A stretch of DNA of 64,000 bases from Caldovatus sediminis (GCF_014644455.1 NZ_BMKS01000001.1:310001-374000); one strand, 5' to 3'. Counted from the stretch's first letter, positions 24,560-34,330 are shown. The notes: generated by a model not told the origin, from the sequence alone. A program made the numbers and translations.

Positions 24560-27500
24560 TCAGTCCGCCGGCAGCACCGTCACCCGCCCCGCGTTCTGCC
24601 GCGCGAAGACGCCGGGGCGGTACATGTCGGCCAGCTCCGCCCCCGGCAGCTCGAACACGCCCGGCGTCACGGCGCGCAGCCGCACCGCGAGGCGCACCGT
24701 CGGCGCGCTGCGCGTCAGGTCGAAGGAGGCGGCGAAGCGGTCGTCCAGCGCCGGCTGCGCCGCCGCCTCGGAGAGCGTGCCGAGCCAGGGCATGCCCGGC
24801 ACCTCCCCCGCGCCGAGGCGCCCGGCGATCTCCCAGCCCGCCGCTAGCCCCTGCTGGAGCATGGCGCGGTGCGTCTCGCCGGTCTCCGCCTGCGCCTCGA
24901 TCAGCAGCACGAACACCGTGTTCTGCCGGAGCTGGTCCAGGTTCAACGGCTGGCCGGCGAGGTCGAAGAACCACCGCCGCACGCGCATCCCCGACCGCGC
25001 CGCCGGCAGCGGCGCCGCCGGCACGCCGGCGGCCGAGACCGAGCGCCAGACCGGCGCGTCGCCGAGGTTGCGCGCCGTCGCCGGCCCGCTGAGCGCGGCG
25101 GCGAGGAGCGGCCCGGCGAGCGTCTGCCCGTCGAGGGCGATCCGCGCCGGCCGCCCGTCCTGGCCGAGCGCCGCCGCCGCTGCCACGGCCCAGGCCTGCT
25201 CCTGGGTGGTGGTGGCGGCCGGGGTCAGCTCCGGCCCCGGCAGGCGGGCGAGCAGCTCGGCCAGCCTCTCGCCGAGCACGCCGCTCTCGCGCAGCAGCAG
25301 CGCGACGGCGAGCGCGTCCCGCGCCGCGCTGCCGTAGTCGTGGAGCCAGAAGCGGCGGCCCGGCGCGTGCGCCAGCGCGGCGGCGAAGGCCGCCTCGGCG
25401 CGCGGCGTGTCGCCGGCGCGGGCGAAGGCGGCGCCGAGCTGCGCCTTGGCGAGCGGGGTCGGCAGCCGGTCCAGCTCCTCGAGCAGCCGCCGCGCCGCGC
25501 CGAGGCGGTGGCGGCCGGCGAGCGAGAGCGCGTGCACGCGGTAGGCCTGGGTGGCGCGCTCCTCGGGCGTCTCGGTGCCCGCCTCCTCCAGCTCCTGCTC
25601 CAGGTAGCGCAGCGCCTGCTCCAGCGCCGCATCCGGCACCGCGGCGCCGGCGGCGCGGGCGCGCAGCAGCCCCTCGACGGCGTAGGCGGTGAGCCAGGGC
25701 TCCGCCTCGCCCTGCGCCGACCACAGGCCGAAGGCGCCGTCGTAGCGCTGGCGGTCGAGCACGGACTGCACGGCGTGCTGCAGCCGCGCCGCGCGCTCCT
25801 CGCCCGCCACCCCGTCCGGCGGCATGGCGGCGAGGGCGAGGACCCGGCTCGCCGCCTGCTCCAGGCAGTCGAGCGGGAAGTCCTGCACCGCGCGCAGCAG
25901 CGCCGCCACGTCGTAGCGCACCGCGCGGCCGAAGGTGACGCTGGCGCGCCAGGTGCCGGGGAGGAAGCGCGCGACCGGCGGCGCCAGCGCCTCCTCGCGC
26001 CCCGGCGGCAGCTCGGCGGTGGCGACCTCGGTCACCGCGCCGCGCGAGGAGCGCACGGTCAGCCGCGCCTCGCGCTCGGCGCGGAAGCCGCCGGGGCCGG
26101 TGACGGCGAGGCGCAGCACGCCCTCGCCCGCCGCGGTCGCGCGCAAGGTGGTCGTCGGCGTCGCCCGCGCGCCCTCGGCGAGCGTCGCCGAGAGGCGCGC
26201 CGGGCCGGCGAGGGCGAGGGCGCCGCCCGCGCTCATCTCCGCCACCGCCTCGCCGGCGGGGAGGCCGAGGTTGTGCAGCAGCAGCGCGATCCGCGCCTCG
26301 TCGCCGGGGGCGAGGAAGCGGGGCAGCAGCGGCTCCGCCACCAGCGGGTCGCGCACCGTCATCGGCCGGTCGGCGTTGCCGACGCGGTTGCCCGTGTCCC
26401 AGGCCACCGCCATCAGCCGCAGCTCGCCGGCGAAGTCGGGCAGGTCGAGCGGCACCAGCGCGCGCCCGTCGGCGCCGACCGCGACCGGGCCGGAGAACAG
26501 GGCGACGGTCTTCTGCGGGATCTCGATGGCACCGATCCCGTCGCCCTCGTCGCCGCCCTGGCGCAGCACGGCGGGCTCGCCCTCGGCGGGGGCGATCAGC
26601 CGGCCGTAGTCGTCGCGGATGTCCACGCCGAGCCGCCGCCGGCCGAGGAAATGCGCCACCGGATCGGGCGAGGCGAAGGCGGTGAGGCGCAGGATGCCCT
26701 CGTCCACCGCGGCGAGCGTCAGCATCGCCGCGCCGCCCGGGGCGAGGCCGGCGACGCGCACCGGGATCTCCACGCGCGCGCGGGGCCGCGCGAGGGAGGG
26801 CGCCTCGATCGCCACCTCCAGCCGGCGCGCGGCGGGATCGAGTCCGAGCCAGGCGAGGCCGAGCGCGCGCGCGGGCTGCCCGTCGCGCGCCTCGCCGGGG
26901 CGGAAGACGGTGACGGCGACATGGGCGCCGGGGCCCCAGGCGGCGTCCACCGGGACCTCGACCTCGCCGCCCGTCTCCGGCAGGTCCATCTCGCGCAGCG
27001 ACACCAGCCGGTCGGTCAGCACGGCGATGGCGGCGCGGCCGCCGAAGGGCGGCTGGAGGCGCAGCCGCGCCGTCTCGCCCGGCGCGTAGGCGCGGCGGTC
27101 GGCGGCGACGTCCACCTTGTCCGGCACCTCCGCCGCCTCCACCCCGGCCCAGCCGCTGCGGAAGCGGAAGGAGGTGATGGCGAGGCCGCCGGGCTCGGTC
27201 ACCTCGACGCGGTAGCGGCCGAAGCCGAGGCTGCGGGCGAAGCGCGCCGGCTGGCCGGGGGCGACGCGCAGCTCCGCGCTGTCCACCGGCTCGTCCACCC
27301 AGACCGTCTCGTAGCGGGCGAGGCGCTCGCGCACGACGACGCGCCATTGCGGCCGCTCGCGCACCAGGCGCAGGCGCAGCGTCGCGGCGACGGCGCGGCC
27401 CTCGGGGCTGACGGCGGCGATGTCGAAGGCGGCCTCGGCGCCCTCGTCCACCGCGCCGCCGGCGAAGGCCGGGCGCAGCGCGATCAGCGTGCCGGGCGGG

Positions 27501-29695
27501 CGCATCGGGACCTCGATCCGCGCGCGGGATTCGCGCCCGCCGGGCTCGGCGACGGCGAGCGCGATGTCGGCGCGCAGCGGGCGCGTGGTGTCGGGCGCGC
27601 GCGGCAGGGTGACGGTGAGGGTGGAGCGGCCCTGCGCGTCGGTCTCCGGCAGCGCGAAGGTCTGCAGGTCGGGGGCGAACGGCTCCTCGTGCAGCCCGAA
27701 CTGCCAGCCCGTCCACTCCGGGAAGGGCTCCGGGTCGTGGCGCAGGCGCAGCTCGGCGCTGCCTTCGAGGCCGGCGCCGGGGGCGCCGTAGAGGAAGCGC
27801 GCCTGCACCGGGATGGCGAGCGGCCGGCCGGGCACCAGCGGCCCCGGCGCGGGGCCGAGCCGCACCTCCAGCCGCTCCGGCACGAAGGCGTCCACCCGGA
27901 ACGTCGCGCGTCCGATCGGCGGCGCGTCGGGATCGGCGAGCACCTCCAGCGTCCACTGCCCGGCCGGGGCGCTGGCGGAGAGCGCGACCGGCCAGTGCAG
28001 CGCGGCGCCGGGCAGGCGCGGCGGCACGGCCTCGGCGTAGACCTGCCCGTTCGGGCGGCGCAGCCGCAGCCGCGCGGGGAGGTCCACCGGCGCCCCGCCG
28101 GCGTCGCGCAGCAGCGCGCTCGCCCGCACCGTCTCGCCGGGGCGGTAGATGCCGCGGTCGAGCCAGACGAAGGCGTCGAGCGGGCCGGGATGCGGCCGCC
28201 CGGTGGCGCCGCGGTCGGAGAGGTCGAAGGCGGCGGCCTCGAGGTCGAGCGCGGCGAGGTCGTCCCCCGCCTCGGCATGCACCGCGACCGGGGCGAGCGG
28301 CCCGCGCCCGCGCAGCAGGGCGGCGCCGAAGCGCGCCAGGCCGTCGGCGCCGGTGAGCGCCTCGGCGAGCACGTCGTTGTTGCGCGCGAGCAGCGCCACG
28401 CGCACGCCCGCGCGCGGCCGCGCGTCGCCGAGGCCGCGCGCCTGCACCGCGATCCCGTCGGCGCCGCGCCAGACGGTGAGGCCGAGATCGGTCGCGAGCA
28501 GCGGCAGCGCCGCGACCGCCTGCCGCGCCCCGTGCCCGTCGCCGGAGCGCGCGACCAGCACGAACAGGCCGGGCCCGGCGCCCCGCAGCGCCTCCGGCAG
28601 CGGCAGGGCGGTGCGCTGCGTGCGGTTGGGCTCGAAGCGCGGGATCTCGGCGCGGCCCTCCCAGACCACGCGGCCGATGTCCTCGGCGAGGGCCTCGGCG
28701 GTGTAGTCCTCCATCGCCTGGCCGGGGGTCCAGTCGCGGCGCAGCGGCACCAGGTTGCGCTCGCTCACGCGCACGAGGCGGAGCGCGAGGGCGCCGACGT
28801 TGACGGTGGCGACGGTGACCCGCGGCTCCCGCCCGCGCGGCAGGAGGAAGGCGCGGCTGTCGAAGGCGACGCGCGGGGCGCGGTTCGGCACCGCCACCGG
28901 AACCGCGGCGTCGGCGCGCAGGCTCTGCCCGTCCTCGCCCGGCAGCCCGGCGCGGAGCAGCAGGCGGGTGGTGCGGCCCCAGGGCAGGCCGGCGACGCAG
29001 AGCTGATCGCCCTCGCGCAGCACGGCGAGGCCGGGGATCGGCGGATCGGCGCGGATCCAGTCCTCCGGCCGCCAGTCGGTGCGCCGCGCCGGGGCGACGG
29101 TGAAGCCGAGGCAGGCGCGGGCCGGCTCGGCGTCGGGCTCGACGGCGACGCGGCGGACGAGCAGGCCGGCGGCGCGGCGCGCGGCGGCGAGCTGCTCGCG
29201 GTAGGCGGCGTTGCCGGGGGCGCGCTCGACCACCGCCTCGAGCGTCTCGATCAGCGGCACCGGGCGGTCCAGCCGCCGCAGCGCCTCGGCGATGAGGAGC
29301 AGCGCCGGAATCTCCGGCTCGCCCGCCGGGGCCATCTGGAAGGCGCGCCAGGCGGCCTGCAGGGCGCGGACGGGCTCCGGCGGGGTGCGGGCGAGCTGGG
29401 CGCGGGCGAGCGCCAGCCAGTGCTCCTCCCTCGGGCTGCCCATGCCGATCCGCTCCTCCCAGGCCTGGGCGGCGGCGCGCCAGTTTCCCTGGCGCTCGGC
29501 CTGGGCGGCGCGCTGCTCCGCCTGGGCGCGCTGCTGCGCGGTGGCGCCGGCCGGGTAGCGCCGCGTCAGCTCCCGGGCATAGGCCTGGGTGTCGGCCGAG
29601 AGGCCGGGGATGTCGAAGGGCTGCTGCGCCGCGAGGGGCGCGGCGAGGACGAGCGCGAACAGGAGCGGGAGAAGGCGCGGCAGGTGGCGCGGCAT
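24560..29695 (-). CDS. Bacterial alpha-2-macroglobulin family protein (YfhM-like)
   Basis: 1711 residues. Signal peptide MPRHLPRLLPLLFALVLAAPLAAQ, then repeated MG beta domains, an A2M bait-like region, and the thioester motif Cys1277-Leu-Glu-Gln within FPLDCLEQAASR. The alpha-helical thioester domain follows, with a C-terminal receptor-like domain. Such proteins are thought to trap foreign proteases in the periplasm and guard the cell wall, in partnership with PBP1C, whose gene follows after 5 bp. E. coli YfhM is a lipoprotein. Here no lipobox cysteine follows the signal peptide, so the product should be soluble or held another way. I chose the ATG at 29695 because it gives a clean signal peptide. 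Confidence 0.92.
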   Translation of the reverse strand: MPRHLPRLLPLLFALVLAAPLAAQQPFDIPGLSADTQAYARELTRRYPAGATAQQRAQAEQRAAQAERQGNWRAAAQAWEERIGMGSPREEHWLALARAQLARTPPEPVRALQAAWRAFQMAPAGEPEIPALLLIAEALRRLDRPVPLIETLEAVVERAPGNAAYREQLAAARRAAGLLVRRVAVEPDAEPARACLGFTVAPARRTDWRPEDWIRADPPIPGLAVLREGDQLCVAGLPWGRTTRLLLRAGLPGEDGQSLRADAAVPVAVPNRAPRVAFDSRAFLLPRGREPRVTVATVNVGALALRLVRVSERNLVPLRRDWTPGQAMEDYTAEALAEDIGRVVWEGRAEIPRFEPNRTQRTALPLPEALRGAGPGLFVLVARSGDGHGARQAVAALPLLATDLGLTVWRGADGIAVQARGLGDARPRAGVRVALLARNNDVLAEALTGADGLARFGAALLRGRGPLAPVAVHAEAGDDLAALDLEAAAFDLSDRGATGRPHPGPLDAFVWLDRGIYRPGETVRASALLRDAGGAPVDLPARLRLRRPNGQVYAEAVPPRLPGAALHWPVALSASAPAGQWTLEVLADPDAPPIGRATFRVDAFVPERLEVRLGPAPGPLVPGRPLAIPVQARFLYGAPGAGLEGSAELRLRHDPEPFPEWTGWQFGLHEEPFAPDLQTFALPETDAQGRSTLTVTLPRAPDTTRPLRADIALAVAEPGGRESRARIEVPMRPPGTLIALRPAFAGGAVDEGAEAAFDIAAVSPEGRAVAATLRLRLVRERPQWRVVVRERLARYETVWVDEPVDSAELRVAPGQPARFARSLGFGRYRVEVTEPGGLAITSFRFRSGWAGVEAAEVPDKVDVAADRRAYAPGETARLRLQPPFGGRAAIAVLTDRLVSLREMDLPETGGEVEVPVDAAWGPGAHVAVTVFRPGEARDGQPARALGLAWLGLDPAARRLEVAIEAPSLARPRARVEIPVRVAGLAPGGAAMLTLAAVDEGILRLTAFASPDPVAHFLGRRRLGVDIRDDYGRLIAPAEGEPAVLRQGGDEGDGIGAIEIPQKTVALFSGPVAVGADGRALVPLDLPDFAGELRLMAVAWDTGNRVGNADRPMTVRDPLVAEPLLPRFLAPGDEARIALLLHNLGLPAGEAVAEMSAGGALALAGPARLSATLAEGARATPTTTLRATAAGEGVLRLAVTGPGGFRAEREARLTVRSSRGAVTEVATAELPPGREEALAPPVARFLPGTWRASVTFGRAVRYDVAALLRAVQDFPLDCLEQAASRVLALAAMPPDGVAGEERAARLQHAVQSVLDRQRYDGAFGLWSAQGEAEPWLTAYAVEGLLRARAAGAAVPDAALEQALRYLEQELEEAGTETPEERATQAYRVHALSLAGRHRLGAARRLLEELDRLPTPLAKAQLGAAFARAGDTPRAEAAFAAALAHAPGRRFWLHDYGSAARDALAVALLLRESGVLGERLAELLARLPGPELTPAATTTQEQAWAVAAAAALGQDGRPARIALDGQTLAGPLLAAALSGPATARNLGDAPVWRSVSAAGVPAAPLPAARSGMRVRRWFFDLAGQPLNLDQLRQNTVFVLLIEAQAETGETHRAMLQQGLAAGWEIAGRLGAGEVPGMPWLGTLSEAAAQPALDDRFAASFDLTRSAPTVRLAVRLRAVTPGVFELPGAELADMYRPGVFARQNAGRVTVLPAD

Positions 29696-29797
29696 GACCG
29701 GATCCCCGCGGAAGGGAGTCGAGGACGCAGGCGTTCCAGCATGCCACGCTTCGCGCCGGCGCACACGCGCGGCGTCGCGCCGGCGCCGACGGAGCGT

Positions 29798-30091
29798 CTA
29801 GCCCAGCGACGCGATGATCTCGCGGTAGGCCTCCTCCGGGAACGCCTTGAGCGACTGCGTGCGGACGTTCCCCTGTTGGCCGAGCATCAGCGTGAAGCGC
29901 GCCGCCACGGCGTCGTCGGGCGCCTCGTAGAGGAGCACCAGGTCGTACTGTCCCATCGTCATCAGCACCGAGCCGATGCGCCCGCCCATCTCCTCCAGCG
30001 CCTTGCGGGCGGCGTCGAGCCGGCGGGGAGATTCGGAGACGGCGCGCATGCCCTGGTCGGTCCAGTTCAGCAGCATCACGTAATGCGCCAT
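29798..30091 (-). CDS. GYD domain-containing protein
   Basis: 97 residues, a dimeric alpha-beta-barrel (ferredoxin-like) protein with the family-naming motif in MTMGQYDLVLLYEAPDD and the N-terminal YVMLLNWTDQGMRAV. The GYD motif here is GQYD. Function of the family is unknown; members often sit near metabolic genes. The gene has AGGAGG about 6 nt before the ATG and stands alone. Confidence 0.85.
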   Translation of the reverse strand: MAHYVMLLNWTDQGMRAVSESPRRLDAARKALEEMGGRIGSVLMTMGQYDLVLLYEAPDDAVAARFTLMLGQQGNVRTQSLKAFPEEAYREIIASLG

Positions 30092-30163
30092 CGCACGCCT
30101 CCTTCGCAGGTGGTGGCCGCGGCGATGCTACGCCCTCGGGCGGAGGGGGAGCGAGGACCGGCT

Positions 30164-30550
30164 TCAGGCGACGAGGGGCGGCAGGACGGCGTGGCCGGAG
30201 GCGCGGCAGCGGCGAAGCCCGGCCATGGCCGCGCGGAATTGATCGAACGGGAAGCGCGGATGCACCGCGGGCCGCGGCGCGCCCTGCCGCCGCCGGCCGG
30301 GCGGCCGGCACCGGAGCGCCGGCACGCGCGGCGCCTGCGCGTGGCGGCCCTCGCCGGGGGACCGGCCGGGCTCGGCGCCGCGCCGCGGGATGGCCCCCGC
30401 GGCGCGGCCGCGGGCGAGCGTCGCGCCGCCATCGGCGGGGCCGCGCAGCCCCTCGTCGAAGGGCGCCGCGCTGTCGCGCGCGCCGCCGGCGCCGCCCGGC
30501 GCGGCGGCGAGCGCCGCGACGAGGGTGCGGCCCGCGAGCGGCGGCGCCAT
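30164..30550 (-). pseudogene. Possible oxidoreductase remnant; otherwise non-coding stretch (30092-30620)
   Basis: The 529-bp gap between the GYD gene and the CoA-transferase holds an open minus-strand frame of 128 codons with poor coding character (Arg/Pro/Gly-rich). Only its last 30 residues look protein-like: PRFPFDQFRAAMAGLRRCRASGHAVL resembles the C-terminus of quinone-oxidoreductase-type MDR enzymes (FPLD...A...GK-VL). This may be a decayed gene. No start or ribosome site supports expression. Confidence 0.25.
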
Positions 30551-30620
30551 GCGATCCTCCCTTCCCTATCGTCGTCCTGATGCCAGGATGGGGGCGGACG
30601 CCGCGGAGGGAAACGCACGC

Positions 30621-31745
30621 ATGCCGCCGAAGCCGTATGAGGGCCTGGTCGTCCTCGATGCCAGCCAGGGCATCGCCGGACCCTATTGCGCCACGCTGCT
30701 CGCCGCCTGCGGCGCCGACGTCATCAAGGTGGAGCCGCCCGCGGGCGACTGGTCGCGCGGGCTCACCACGCGGGCCGGGCAGCACAGCGTCATGCACACC
30801 GCCTTCAACCGCGGCAAGCGCAGCGTCGTGCTCGACCTGCAGACCGAGGCGGGGCGCGCCCGCTTCGCCAGGCTCGCCGCGCGCGCCGACGTGATGCTGG
30901 AGGCGTTCCGCCCCGGCGTGGCCCGGCGCCTCGGCATCGTGCCGGAGGCGGGCAAGCCGGACGTGGTGTTCCTCTCGATCAGCGGCTTCGGGCAGAGCGG
31001 GCCCTACGCCGAGCGGCCCTGCACCGACAGCGTCGGCCAGGCCTTCACCGGCCTCGCGGCGATGAACGAGGGCATGGACGGCGCGCCGCACCGCACCGGG
31101 CCGATCATGACGGTGGACGTGGTCACCGGCCTCTCGGCCTTCGCCGCGGTGCAGGCGGCGCTCGCCGCGCAGGCGCGGGACCGGGCGGCGGGCGCGCCGC
31201 CGAGGCCGCGCGTGCTCGACGTGTCGCTGATGCAGTCGGCGGCGGCGTTCCTCGCCCTCAACATCGCCGAGCACGGGCTGCTCGGCGAGGTGCCGCCGGT
31301 GCCGAACGCGCCCGCCGGCACCTACCGGTGCCGCTGCGGCGGCTGGCTGATCATCGGCCTGGTGCGCGAGGCGGAGTTCGTGGAGATGTGCCGCATCCTG
31401 GAGCTGCCGGACCTCTCCCGGGAGCCGCGCTTCGCCACCTATCCCGATCGCGCGCGCAACCGCGAGGCGCTGGTGCCGATCATCCGCGAGGCGTTCCTGC
31501 GGCGCGACCGGGAGGACTGGATCGCCCGCTTCCACGCCGCGCGGATGCTGGTGGACCGGGTGAACACGCCGCTCGACTTCCTCGCCGATCCGCATGTGCG
31601 CGCGGTGGGCGCGGCGGTGCCGCTGGAGCAGCCCGGGCTCGGCACCCTGCCCTTCCCGGCGCTGCCCGGGATCGGGCCGTGGAGCGTGCCCGCGCCGGGC
31701 CTCGGCGAGCACACGGAGGAGGTGCTGCGGGAGGCCGGCGCGTGA
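30621..31745 (+). CDS. CaiB/BaiF family CoA-transferase, copy 1
   Basis: 374 residues of the class III CoA-transferase fold. CoA-binding [21 protein letters not shown] at the N-terminus, NRGKRSVVLDL, SISGFGQSGPYAERP, and the catalytic Asp in VLDVSLMQS. These enzymes move CoA between acids through a covalent aspartyl-CoA. It overlaps the following M20 hydrolase gene by 4 bp (GTGA), so the two are co-translated. It may be a racemase (Mcr-like), but the sequence cannot decide. Confidence 0.85.
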   Translation: MPPKPYEGLVVLDASQGIAGPYCATLLAACGADVIKVEPPAGDWSRGLTTRAGQHSVMHTAFNRGKRSVVLDLQTEAGRARFARLAARADVMLEAFRPGVARRLGIVPEAGKPDVVFLSISGFGQSGPYAERPCTDSVGQAFTGLAAMNEGMDGAPHRTGPIMTVDVVTGLSAFAAVQAALAAQARDRAAGAPPRPRVLDVSLMQSAAAFLALNIAEHGLLGEVPPVPNAPAGTYRCRCGGWLIIGLVREAEFVEMCRILELPDLSREPRFATYPDRARNREALVPIIREAFLRRDREDWIARFHAARMLVDRVNTPLDFLADPHVRAVGAAVPLEQPGLGTLPFPALPGIGPWSVPAPGLGEHTEEVLREAGA

Positions 31746-33007
31746 GCCTCGCCGCCGCGGTCGCGGCGCAGCGCGGGCTGGTCGCCGGCCTGCTCGACCG
31801 GCTGGCGGAGATCGGGCGCGACCCGCCCGGCATCACGCGCCACGCCTACGGCGAGCGCGAGGACGCGGCGCACGCGCTGGTGGCCGGGATGGCGCGCGAT
31901 CTCGGGCTGGAGGTCGCGCGCGACGCGGCGGCGAACCTGGCGATGACCTGGCCGGGCGCCGACCGCGCGGCGCCGCGGGTGATGCTCGGCTCGCACCTCG
32001 ATTCCGTGCGGCACGGCGGGAATTTCGACGGCGCGGCCGGGGTGGTGGCGGCGCTCGCCGCGATCGCCGCGCTGCGCGGGACGGGCTTCGCGCCGCGCGC
32101 CGACGTCACGGCGATGGCCTTCCGCTGCGAGGAGGCGGTGTGGTTCGGCCTCGGCCTGATCGGCAGCCGCGCCGCGCTCGGCCTGCTGCCGCGCGAGGCG
32201 CTGGAGGCGCGGCGGGCGGACACGGGGGAGACGCTCGCCGCCCACATCCGCCGCAGCGGCGGCGCGCCGGAGGCGATCGCGCCCGGCGCGCCGCTGATCC
32301 CGCCCGGCGCCGTGCGCTGCTTCCTCGAGGCGCATATCGAGCAGGCGCCGAGCCTGGCCGAAGCCGGCCTGCCGCTCGCCATCGCCACCGGGATCCCCGG
32401 CAACCTCCGCCACGCCGCGATCCGCATCGCGGGCGAGGACGCGCATGTCGGCCTGCCGCGCCGCTTCCGCCGCGACGCGGCGCTCGCCGGGGCGGAGCTG
32501 TTCACCGCCCTCGACGCGCTCTGGCGCGAGGAGGAGGCGGCCGGGCGCGCCATGGCCTTCACCATCGGCCGGTTCCACACGCCGGTGGAGACGCACGAGC
32601 TGACCAAGGTTTCGGGTAGCTTCGCGCTGAGCCTCGACCTGCGCGCCTACGACCCGGCGCACCTCGCGGCGCTGGAGCGGAGGCTGCACGCGATCGTGGC
32701 GGAGGTGGCGGCGCGCTGCCGCGTGAGCATCGCGCTCGGCCCGCGCAGCGCCGCCCCGGTCGGGCCGTGCGACGCGGCGCTGCGCGCGCAGCTCGCCGAG
32801 GCCGCGGCGCGGATGGGGGTGGCGACCATGCCGCTCGGCAGCCCGGCCTCGCACGACGCGGCGAACTTCGCCGCCGCCGGCATCCCGACCGGGCTGCTGC
32901 TGGTGCGCAACACGAACGGCAGCCACAACCCGCGCGAGGCGATGGAGGTGGACGACCTGATGGCCGCCGCGGCGACCTTCGCCGCCTGGCTCGCGGCGCA
33001 GGCCTAG
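31742..33007 (+). CDS. M20-family amidohydrolase (allantoate/N-carbamoyl-amino-acid hydrolase type)
   Basis: 421 residues with a GTG start overlapping the previous stop. Metal-site motifs: GSHLDSVRHGGNFDGAAGV (His, and bridging Asp), FRCEEAVWFG (catalytic Glu pair) and EAHIEQAPSL. The dimerisation lid contains KVSGSFALSLDLR, and a late SHDAANFAAAGIPTG supplies the last metal ligand region. Such enzymes release ammonia and CO2 from N-carbamoyl or allantoate-type substrates. Its stop overlaps the convergent ackA stop inside a CTAG tetramer. A ureidoglycolate or beta-ureidopropionase activity is equally possible. Confidence 0.83.
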   Translation: MSLAAAVAAQRGLVAGLLDRLAEIGRDPPGITRHAYGEREDAAHALVAGMARDLGLEVARDAAANLAMTWPGADRAAPRVMLGSHLDSVRHGGNFDGAAGVVAALAAIAALRGTGFAPRADVTAMAFRCEEAVWFGLGLIGSRAALGLLPREALEARRADTGETLAAHIRRSGGAPEAIAPGAPLIPPGAVRCFLEAHIEQAPSLAEAGLPLAIATGIPGNLRHAAIRIAGEDAHVGLPRRFRRDAALAGAELFTALDALWREEEAAGRAMAFTIGRFHTPVETHELTKVSGSFALSLDLRAYDPAHLAALERRLHAIVAEVAARCRVSIALGPRSAAPVGPCDAALRAQLAEAAARMGVATMPLGSPASHDAANFAAAGIPTGLLLVRNTNGSHNPREAMEVDDLMAAAATFAAWLAAQA

Positions 33008-34218
33008 GCCATGCCGAGCAGCGCGATCACGTGCTCGGCGATCATCCGCTCCTCGTCGGTCGCGCGCACCAGCACGCGCACCCGCGCGCCCGGCACCGAG
33101 ATCTCCGGCGCGTGCGCCGCGTTGCGCGCCGGATCGAGCGTGACGCCGAGGAAATCCAGCCGCTCGCAGATCCGGGCGCGCACCCCGGCGGCGTGCTCGC
33201 CGATGCCGGCGGTGAAGACCAGCGCGTCCAGCCCGCCGAGCGCCGCCGCCATCGCGCCGATCTCGCGCCGCGCGCGCCAGCAGAAGTAGGAGAGCGCGCG
33301 CGCCGCCTCCGGCCGGCCGCTCGCCTCGAGGACGCGCACGTCCTGGCTCAGCCCGGACATGCCCTTGAGGCCGCTCTCGTGGTAGAGCAGGCGCCTGAGC
33401 CGCGCCGTGTCCCAGCCCTCGGCCTCGATCAGGTGCAGCAGCACGCCCGGGTCTATCTGGCCGCAGCGCGTGCCCATCGGCAGGCCGTCGAGCGCGGTGA
33501 AGCCCATCGTGCTGTCCACGCTGCGCCCGGCGCGGATGGCGCAGAGGCTCGCGCCGTTGCCGAGATGCGCGACCACCAGCCTCCCCTGGCCGAGCGCGGG
33601 GTCCTCGCGCGCGATCCGCCGGGCGATGTACTCGTAGGACAGGCCGTGGAAGCCGTAGCGGCGGATGCCGCGGGCGTGGAATTCCGGCGGCAGGCCGAAG
33701 GTGTCGGCCTCCCACGGGTGGCCGCGGTGGAAGGCGGTGTCGAAGCAGGCGATCTGCGGCACGCCGGGGAAATGCGCCGCCGCGGCCTCGATGCCGGCGA
33801 GGTTGTGCGGCTGATGGAGCGGCGCCAGCGGCACGAGGGCGCGCAGCCGCGCGATCACCGCCGCGTCCAGCAGGACGGGGGCGGCGAAGTCGGGGCCGCC
33901 GTGCACGACGCGGTGGCCCACGGCGGCGACCGCCGGCCGCGGCGCGGGCAGGCCGTCCAGCCAGGCGATGATGACGCCGAGCGCGGCGGCGTGGTCCGCC
34001 GGCGCGCCGGCCGCCGCGCCGCCGGCCGGCCAGCTGCGGTCGGCGAGCACGGCGTCGTCGGCGCCCCGCGCGACGAAATGCGGCATCGCCGCGCCGATGC
34101 CCTCGACCTGGCCGGTGAAGCGCGAGGCCGGGCCGGCGGCCGTCGCCTCGAACAGCTCGAACTTGATCGAGGACGACCCGGCGTTCAGCACCAGGATCGC
34201 ATCGCCCGCTCGGATCAC
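33004..34218 (-). CDS. ackA: Acetate kinase
   Basis: About 404 residues. ASKHA-fold kinase making acetyl phosphate and ADP from acetate and ATP, or the reverse. Motifs: phosphate-1 ILVLNAGSSSIKFELF at the start, GHRVVHGG, CFDTAFHRGHP, YGFHGLSYEYIAR, VVAHLGNGASLCA and FTAGIGEHAAGVRARIC. I prefer the GTG at 34218 because GGAGGA lies 9 nt upstream; a GTG three codons earlier abuts that site. The partner phosphotransacetylase activity may come from the MaoC-PTA fusion at 13.9-15.3 kb. The gene converges on the M20 hydrolase. Confidence 0.92.
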   Translation of the reverse strand: MIRAGDAILVLNAGSSSIKFELFEATAAGPASRFTGQVEGIGAAMPHFVARGADDAVLADRSWPAGGAAAGAPADHAAALGVIIAWLDGLPAPRPAVAAVGHRVVHGGPDFAAPVLLDAAVIARLRALVPLAPLHQPHNLAGIEAAAAHFPGVPQIACFDTAFHRGHPWEADTFGLPPEFHARGIRRYGFHGLSYEYIARRIAREDPALGQGRLVVAHLGNGASLCAIRAGRSVDSTMGFTALDGLPMGTRCGQIDPGVLLHLIEAEGWDTARLRRLLYHESGLKGMSGLSQDVRVLEASGRPEAARALSYFCWRARREIGAMAAALGGLDALVFTAGIGEHAAGVRARICERLDFLGVTLDPARNAAHAPEISVPGARVRVLVRATDEERMIAEHVIALLGMA

Positions 34219-34330
34219 GTCATGCACTCCTCCGCCGCGCCCGGCCGGGATGACGACGGCGCGACGTCAGACTGCCCGGCCGCGCCCGCTCACGGTTGCG
34301 GCAGGTCAAGCCGCAGCGGGCACGCCGGTT

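Noticed and set aside
24869-30580. Long plus-strand open frame of about 1900 codons opposite the macroglobulin gene
   Set aside because: Composition is Arg/Gly/His/Ala-rich without any domain, and it lies antisense to a gene with clear signal peptide and thioester motif.
22569-31712. A single minus-strand open frame of over 3000 codons
   Set aside because: Only the part to 24554 (pbpC) has domain structure. The rest is the out-of-frame shadow of the macroglobulin gene and neighbours, kept open by extreme GC.
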